NCBI RefSeq assembly: GCF_001425575.1
Contig: NZ_LMRD01000007.1
Coordinates: 635,724-699,723, forward strand
Direction: 5' to 3'
DNA from: Aurantimonas sp. Leaf443
Lineage (GTDB): Bacteria > Pseudomonadota > Alphaproteobacteria > Rhizobiales > Rhizobiaceae
Length of the DNA: 64,000 nt
Shown piece after piece: positions 58,638 through 64,000 of this stretch (positions within the stretch are counted from its first letter, which is position 1; each line of letters begins with the position of its first letter). A program made the translations under genes and the position numbers. The notes beneath the pieces are model-generated. The model was not told the origin of the DNA and did not search any database. It saw only the letters and a list, made by a program, of their open reading frames with translations.

Positions 58638-60749
58638 GTGTCTCGACTAACAGAGTTGCTTGCGCAAGCAAAGAACAAAGACCCTGCGCTTGGACAAGAG
58701 CTTGAACACGAATTCAAGGTACTCTCTTCTCGACGTTCCTTCGGTCTGAACTTCGAGCGGCATCGTCCGGAAAACGTGGAGCTTCCCGGCAGGCCTATTC
58801 GCAAGGGTGACAAGGTTCGCATCCTACCCCCGCGCGCCACGACGGCCAAAGGCGATCAAAGGCTTTGGAAAGTGTTGAAGCTGGAAGGGACTGGCGACAA
58901 GAAAACCGCACAACTTGAATTGCTGGATACAGCTCAATCCGAGCGACAAAAAATTGCGGTTGTGGACCTTATTGTAGTGGCTGAATTCAAGGACTTCATC
59001 TACCCCGGCCTTATAAGCACCGGGAAGGTAAAGCACGGAGGAGAAAAACCGTTTCATACCATCATCAACAGTGAAAATTTCCATGCGCTTGAGGCGCTCA
59101 CGTTCACACATCGCGGCAAGATAGACGTCATCTATATTGATCCCCCCTACAATTCCGGCGCGAAGGACTGGAAATACAACAACGATTATGTGGAAAAGGA
59201 AGACCTCTATAGACATTCAAAGTGGTTGGCGATGATTGAGCGGCGGCTCCTCATAGCCAAAGAACTTCTCAATCCAAGAAATTCAGTTCTCATAGCCACA
59301 ATAGACGAAAAGGAATATCTCCGTCTCGGATTGCTACTGGAGCAGTCATTTCCAGAAGCGCGCATTCAAATGATCTCTTCGGTGATCAATCCGAAAGGGG
59401 TGCCTCGTGACGGGCTCTCGCGCGTTGATGAATATATATTTGTCTGCCTGTTTGGGGCCGCAGAAGTACAGGGGCAAATCAAAGAGGGAAGCGCAGGCAC
59501 GGAAGTTAGATGGCGCGGCCTGACTAGAACAGGCGCAAACGGAATACGAAGCAAATCGCCGGGAGCCTTCTATCCGATCCTTTTCGACAATTCAGGAAGA
59601 ATTGCTCAAGTTGGCGAACCCTTGCCACTTGAAAAAGGTCCGAACGATTACACGCCGCCCAAGGGCTTACATCCTGTATGGCCGACGCCTCGGCCAAACG
59701 GCGGCGATGGTCGGTGGTCTGTCGTTCCAGAGACGCTCAGGTCACTACTCAAAATGGGCGCAGTTAGGGTTGGGAAGGTGAATTTTGAAAAGAACCAATT
59801 CCCAATTTTCTATCTTACTTCTGAACAGCTGAAAGCCATCGAGGACGGAAGCCTTGTTGTAAAAGGACACAATAATCATGGAACTCTGCGTGTTTACTTC
59901 AAGGAGGACGGAGGGCGTAGATCAGCGCCTCGAACAGTTTGGGACAATGTGAGTCATAGTGCTAGTGAACATGGGTCCATGCTGCTGCGAGAAATAATAC
60001 CTGGGCGGAACTTTCCGTTTCCGAAATCACTTTATGCTGTAGAGGATGTGCTTAGATTATTTGTCGCAGAAAATTTGTCGGCAACTGTACTCGATTTCTT
60101 CAGCGGTTCCGGCACAACAGCACACGCCATAATGCGATTGAACCGTCAAGACGACGGGCGTCGTCAATGTATTTCGATCACCAACAACGAAGTAGCCGCA
60201 GATGAACATGCCGCTCTTCGCTCTCAGAACCTCCGCCCCGGCGATGCTAACTGGGAAAAATGGGGTATTTGCGACTACATCACCAAGCCTCGGATTAAAG
60301 CGGCGATTACAGGAAAGACGTCGGAGGGAAAGGACATCGCAGGTTACTACAAATTCACTGACGAATTTCCAATGTCAGAAGGCTTCGAAGAGAACGCTGA
60401 GTTCTTCACGCTGACTTACGAGACGCCGGTTGCCGTCAGCCACAACCGAGCCTTCGAGCGGATCGCCCCACTTCTGTGGATGCGAGCAGGCAGCGAGGGG
60501 ACGCGCATTGAGAATCTTCCCGCGCAAGGCTGGGAGGTGGCAAACACCTACGGCTTGCTGATCGATCTTGATGACGCTGCTGCCTTCGTCAAGGCTATCA
60601 AGAACAGTAATGGCATTCGCGTGGCCTTCATCGTCACGGACGACGAACGGCGCTTCCAAACCATTATCCGCAGCATGCCTGACACGATTGAGCCGGTTCG
60701 GCTTTACGAATCCTACCTCACCAACTTCCGGTTTTCGATGGGTCGTTGA
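58638..60749 (+). CDS. Adenine-specific DNA methyltransferase (beta class, type III Mod-like)
   Basis: The 703-residue product has DPPYNSG (about 168-174) before the SAM-binding FSGSGTT (about 488-494), the beta-class order of type III Mod proteins, with a target-recognition region between and around. The first 130 residues form an extra domain (RPIRKGDKVRILPPR, then KTAQLELLDTAQ) not typical of EcoP15I-type Mod and possibly SH3-like. The helicase gene follows after three bases. The methylated site cannot be predicted. Base composition is well below the host, supporting transfer. Confidence 0.92.
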   Translation: MSRLTELLAQAKNKDPALGQELEHEFKVLSSRRSFGLNFERHRPENVELPGRPIRKGDKVRILPPRATTAKGDQRLWKVLKLEGTGDKKTAQLELLDTAQSERQKIAVVDLIVVAEFKDFIYPGLISTGKVKHGGEKPFHTIINSENFHALEALTFTHRGKIDVIYIDPPYNSGAKDWKYNNDYVEKEDLYRHSKWLAMIERRLLIAKELLNPRNSVLIATIDEKEYLRLGLLLEQSFPEARIQMISSVINPKGVPRDGLSRVDEYIFVCLFGAAEVQGQIKEGSAGTEVRWRGLTRTGANGIRSKSPGAFYPILFDNSGRIAQVGEPLPLEKGPNDYTPPKGLHPVWPTPRPNGGDGRWSVVPETLRSLLKMGAVRVGKVNFEKNQFPIFYLTSEQLKAIEDGSLVVKGHNNHGTLRVYFKEDGGRRSAPRTVWDNVSHSASEHGSMLLREIIPGRNFPFPKSLYAVEDVLRLFVAENLSATVLDFFSGSGTTAHAIMRLNRQDDGRRQCISITNNEVAADEHAALRSQNLRPGDANWEKWGICDYITKPRIKAAITGKTSEGKDIAGYYKFTDEFPMSEGFEENAEFFTLTYETPVAVSHNRAFERIAPLLWMRAGSEGTRIENLPAQGWEVANTYGLLIDLDDAAAFVKAIKNSNGIRVAFIVTDDERRFQTIIRSMPDTIEPVRLYESYLTNFRFSMGR

Positions 60750-60752
60750 AAA

Positions 60753-63341
60753 ATGAAATTCACCCTTAAAGATTATCAGGAAGAAGCTGTCAAAGACGTC
60801 CTCGACAGGTTGAAAAAGGCCCGCAAGCGTTGGCGCGAGGATGGCGATAAACATGCCTTCTCGCTCACCGCTACCACAGGCGCGGGCAAGACTGTTATGG
60901 CAGCAGCCGTTTTTGAAGCGCTGTTCTTTGGCAATGACGAGTTCAATGTCGAAGCCGACCCAGGCGCGGTGGTTATCTGGTTTAGCGATGATCCATCTCT
61001 GAACGAGCAATCTAAATGGCGGTTGAATCAGTCATCCGACAAGCTGACCGTTTCGGACCTCGTGACGATCGAAAACACCTTTAATCGTGACAGCCTTGAA
61101 CCGGGGAAAGTCTATTTCCTCAATACGCAGAAGCTAGGCAAGAACAGCTTACTTGTGCGTGGTCACGATGCAGGCGAAGGCAAGGATGAGCGACTTCCCA
61201 TGCCGGATGCACGCGCTTTCACGATTTGGGACATCATCCAGAACACCATCGAACACCCAGATTTGACGCTCCACCTTGTGCTCGATGAAGCGCATCGCGG
61301 GATGGGAGAGACCAAAGCAAAAAACGGTGACGGCAAGCCGACCATCGTCAAGCAGCTTATAAATGGCACCGGATCTGTTCCCGGCATTCCGATTGTCTGG
61401 GGCATATCCGCAACCGTCGAACGCTTCAACAAGGCGATGGAGGGAGCAAAAGGCCGTGACACCCTCTCTAACGTGGTTGTCGATACGAAAAAGGTGCAGG
61501 ATTCCGGGCTTATCAAGGATGTAATCATTCTTGATGTGCCAGACGAAGACAAAGGCGACTTCTCAACAGTCCTGTTACGCCGTGGCACCAACAAGCTGAA
61601 GGCGATTTCCGAGGCATGGAATACCTACGCCGAACAGCAGGGCGAAGCTTTCACCGTGGTTCCGCTTATGGTGCTACAAGTGCCTAACTCACCGGATCAC
61701 AACGAGATTGGCAAGGCGCTGGAGACGATCTTCGCAACATGGTCAGACTTACATCCGGGGTGCGTTGCAAACGTGTTTGGCGAGCACAGGACCGAAACAT
61801 TTGGCAGCTACAGCATTCCCTATATTGAGCCACAGCGCGTTCAGGAAACGAAAGACATTCGCATTTTAATTGCGAAGGACGCCATCAGCACAGGTTGGGA
61901 CTGCCCACGCGCCGAAGTGATGGTTTCGTTCCGTGCGGCAACGGACAAAACTCACATCACGCAGCTTCTGGGCCGTATGGTGCGAACACCGCTTGCCCGC
62001 CGCATCCCAGGCAATGATATACTGAATTCCGTCGATTGCCTTTTGCCCCGGTTCAACAAGACGACAGCGGAAGAAGTCGTTGACTACCTCACCAAGGGTG
62101 GTGAATTCGGGGAAGAGGCAGCGACGGGTCGCGTTCTCATCAATCCGGTGGACTTGAAGCCGAATCCGACCATTCCGGAAGATGTTTGGGTGAAGTTGGT
62201 TTCCCTGCCTTCCCAGTCACTGCCGAAGCGGCAGTCTCGCCCCGTGAAGAGGCTTACTATTCTGGCCCATGAACTCGCAGCGGACGGACTGCTTCCCGGC
62301 GCTGGCAGGAAGGCCCATGCGGTCTTGCACAAGGCTCTGGACAACGCTCAGGTCAAATACGCGCAGGAAATTACGAAGGCTCGACAATCGGTTCTTGAGG
62401 TGGAAGGCCAATCGGTAAAAACTGATATGAAAACCGGGAAGAAGAGCTTCGATGATTTTCTGGAGGCTGCTGACTACGCTGTTATTGAAGACGCCTATAG
62501 ACGGGCTGGCCGCATTTTCAGCCCCGATATCGCAAGGACATATGCCGAGCACGTCGTAGCCCAAGCCAGCGAAAGCGAAGATGAGGATGCGGCCCTGATC
62601 GACGCCCACACTACCATTGCCGCCCTTGGTCTGGTATCGGCCATCGGTCCAGAGATAGATGCAGAAGCTGAGAAGTTGGCAAACGAATGGCTGACCAAAC
62701 ACAAAGGCGCTATCAAGACCCTTACGGACGAACGGCAGGAGTCATATCGACAGATCAGAGAGTTGAGTGCTCACCCGTTGGACGTTGAAATTGCCCGACC
62801 CAAGGCTTGGATACAGGCAACAACCGTACGTGAGCCGAACGGCACAGAGCGCGCTTTGCCTCGATTTGAGAAACACCTTCTTTGCGACAGTAAAGGTGCA
62901 TTCCCGATGGAATTTGGTTCATCGTGGGAAGAAAAAGTTCTACACGCTGAACTGAAGCGGGAAGGCAACGTTGCATGGTATCGCAACCCCGATAGGGCGG
63001 CACAGGAATCCCTAGGCATCACATACGAAGACGGTCACGATATAAAGATAGTTCGCCCAGACTTCATTTTCTTTTCGCAACTTGGCGATAAAACTATAGT
63101 GGCAGACATCGTTGATCCGCATGGCATTCAATTCGCCGACGCTCTCCCTAAACTGAAGGGCCTGGCAAGGTATGCTGAGGACAATCCCAATATTTACCGC
63201 CGGATTGTTGCCGTAGCCGAGATTGACTCTTATTTCCGTATACTTGATCTGATGAAAGACAACGTAAGAAAAGCGATTTATACGGCTACTTCGGCAAAAT
63301 CATTATACACCAGTTCAATTGCAGAAACTCTCGACTCTTGA
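60753..63341 (+). CDS. DEAD/DEAH helicase-nuclease (type III Res-like)
   Basis: The 862-residue product pairs with the methyltransferase. It has Walker A TGAGKT (42-47), DEAH (178-181), VWGISATVERF (motif III-like) and the late motif VI TQLLGRMVRTPLAR. The C-terminal part has RPDFIFF and then, instead of the usual E-x-K, ADIVDPHGIQFADAL (D785, D788, H790), so the nuclease is a variant or inactive. Starts 3 bases after the Mod stop. Together they resemble a type III restriction system, but the third ATPase gene makes the set unusual. Confidence 0.9.
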   Translation: MKFTLKDYQEEAVKDVLDRLKKARKRWREDGDKHAFSLTATTGAGKTVMAAAVFEALFFGNDEFNVEADPGAVVIWFSDDPSLNEQSKWRLNQSSDKLTVSDLVTIENTFNRDSLEPGKVYFLNTQKLGKNSLLVRGHDAGEGKDERLPMPDARAFTIWDIIQNTIEHPDLTLHLVLDEAHRGMGETKAKNGDGKPTIVKQLINGTGSVPGIPIVWGISATVERFNKAMEGAKGRDTLSNVVVDTKKVQDSGLIKDVIILDVPDEDKGDFSTVLLRRGTNKLKAISEAWNTYAEQQGEAFTVVPLMVLQVPNSPDHNEIGKALETIFATWSDLHPGCVANVFGEHRTETFGSYSIPYIEPQRVQETKDIRILIAKDAISTGWDCPRAEVMVSFRAATDKTHITQLLGRMVRTPLARRIPGNDILNSVDCLLPRFNKTTAEEVVDYLTKGGEFGEEAATGRVLINPVDLKPNPTIPEDVWVKLVSLPSQSLPKRQSRPVKRLTILAHELAADGLLPGAGRKAHAVLHKALDNAQVKYAQEITKARQSVLEVEGQSVKTDMKTGKKSFDDFLEAADYAVIEDAYRRAGRIFSPDIARTYAEHVVAQASESEDEDAALIDAHTTIAALGLVSAIGPEIDAEAEKLANEWLTKHKGAIKTLTDERQESYRQIRELSAHPLDVEIARPKAWIQATTVREPNGTERALPRFEKHLLCDSKGAFPMEFGSSWEEKVLHAELKREGNVAWYRNPDRAAQESLGITYEDGHDIKIVRPDFIFFSQLGDKTIVADIVDPHGIQFADALPKLKGLARYAEDNPNIYRRIVAVAEIDSYFRILDLMKDNVRKAIYTATSAKSLYTSSIAETLDS

Positions 63342-63491
63342 TCTTTTGTTTAGACCCTTAGCGACTATAGGACTTTGACATTCTAGCCGTTAAGGAATTG
63401 AAGTCTTTCGGTATTTTTACTATTGGAAAATGTTGAGGACAACCTGAGCTAGCGACTGGAATAATTGAACCGTGAGTGATCTAAATCATTC

Positions 63492-63908
63492 ATGAGCGAA
63501 GAGACCGGGTTCCTGAATTGGATCGACAAGCAGCCCGACTGGGCCCGCGACGCCCTTCGGCGACACGCTCAATCGCCTGGCCACGATATCAGTACGATTG
63601 ATCGCAGTGATATCGAGGCACGTGTTCGCGCAGCCGCAGGACTTCTGGGGGAAGTCCAGCTGGACCATGTTCATCTAACAGGGGACCATCTGACATTCGG
63701 GCCAATTGCTGGTCCACGTGCACTTTTATGCTCTTTGGGACCTGTGACGAATCTCGGGCGGATCGCGTCTGACCAGAAGCTTTCATTTGCGACAGACGGC
63801 ATAACGCTCATTTATGGGGACAACGGCAGCGGGAAGAGTGGTTATTGCCGCATTACCAAAAAGGTATGTCGAAGCCTTACGAGCGACCTCCTTCAGGGTG
63901 ACTGTTGA
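63492..63908 (+). pseudogene. AAA-family ATPase, truncated by insertion sequence
   Basis: Only the first 137 codons are intact. The N terminus (MSEETGFLNWIDKQPDWARD) and the ATP-binding ITLIYGDNGSGKSGYCRI (Walker A about 109-116) resemble large AAA proteins of the RloC/PrrC-like and defence-associated ATPase kind, in which the Walker A loop is followed by GY and a lysine/arginine helix. After codon 137 the IS end begins (63903), adding Cys and a stop. The missing part would normally hold several hundred residues, so the gene is very likely inactive. It lies 150 bases after the helicase gene. Confidence 0.82.
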
Positions 63909-64000
63909 TTTCCACTGAGAGCTGACCCAGGATTTCCATCAAGAACTGACCCGGCTTTGACGATGTTGGGCTGGTCAGGCCTTGGTCAAGTTCCGAGTTT
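63903..64000. mobile_element. End of an IS21-like insertion sequence (partial)
   Basis: The sequence switches at 63903 to TGTTGATTTCC, followed by two subterminal copies of a repeat: GATTTCCACTGAGAGCTGAC (63907-63926) and GATTTCCATCAAGAACTGAC (63931-63950), both continuing to CCNGG/CCCGG. Multiple terminal repeats of this type are characteristic of IS21-family elements. The rest of the element lies outside the window, so the transposase genes cannot be checked. Confidence 0.72.

Overview
The window is a 64 kb piece of a high-GC alphaproteobacterial chromosome, most likely Hyphomicrobiales (Rhizobiales). The gene order is typical of that group around the replication origin (parB-parA-rsmG-mnmG-mnmE, rho-hemJ-hemE, maf-aroE-coaE-dnaQ, secB). 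FYDLN-acid and TimA-type proteins, the hisB-hisH-hisA-hisF-hisE-coaA cluster and the aroA-cmk-rpsA cluster fit as well. Genus cannot be fixed by eye.

Layout. 1-13.8 kb: end of holA, then a largely leftward block of chromosome partition genes (parB, parA), tRNA/rRNA modification genes (rsmG, mnmG, mnmE), rho, gntK and haem genes (hemJ, hemE), with four parS-like sites. 13.8-14.3 kb: a gene-free stretch between hemE and maf with DnaA-box-like and GANTC motifs, proposed here as oriC; gene polarity flips there. 14.3-23.3 kb: rightward housekeeping genes (maf, aroE, coaE, dnaQ, TimA, mltA, smr, XRE regulator), leftward secB and fxsA, a formaldehyde-activating-enzyme homologue and a class II glutamine amidotransferase. 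23.4-25.6 kb: an AT-rich two-gene insert (unrecognised protein plus an AAA ATPase with a helix-hairpin-helix tail) wedged against the 3' end of hslU. 25.8-40.9 kb: hslU, LuxR, AlkB, HD-GYP, GNAT, hslV, the his genes, coaA and an SbmA/BacA-type transporter. 41-48.6 kb: rpsA, cmk, an L,D-transpeptidase/LysR pair, aroA and the FYDLN protein. 48.7-52.7 kb: tRNA-Ala(GGC), a RhuM-family protein, RNase D and an oxidoreductase.

52.77 kb to the end: a genomic island beginning at tRNA-Arg(CCG). It carries a large serine recombinase, small unknown genes, a ribbon-helix-helix/RelE toxin-antitoxin pair, a VOC protein, and a three-gene defence cassette (beta-class DNA methyltransferase, DEAH helicase with an atypical nuclease motif, AAA ATPase). 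The third gene is cut after 137 codons by what looks like the end of an IS21-family insertion sequence running off the window.

The best candidates for undescribed biology are the AT-rich ATPase module at 23.4-25.6 kb and the methyltransferase/helicase/ATPase cassette at 58.6-63.9 kb. The origin region with its parS sites is the best-supported structural finding. Starts were chosen from family lengths, overlaps and visible ribosome binding sites. Nothing was checked against a database.
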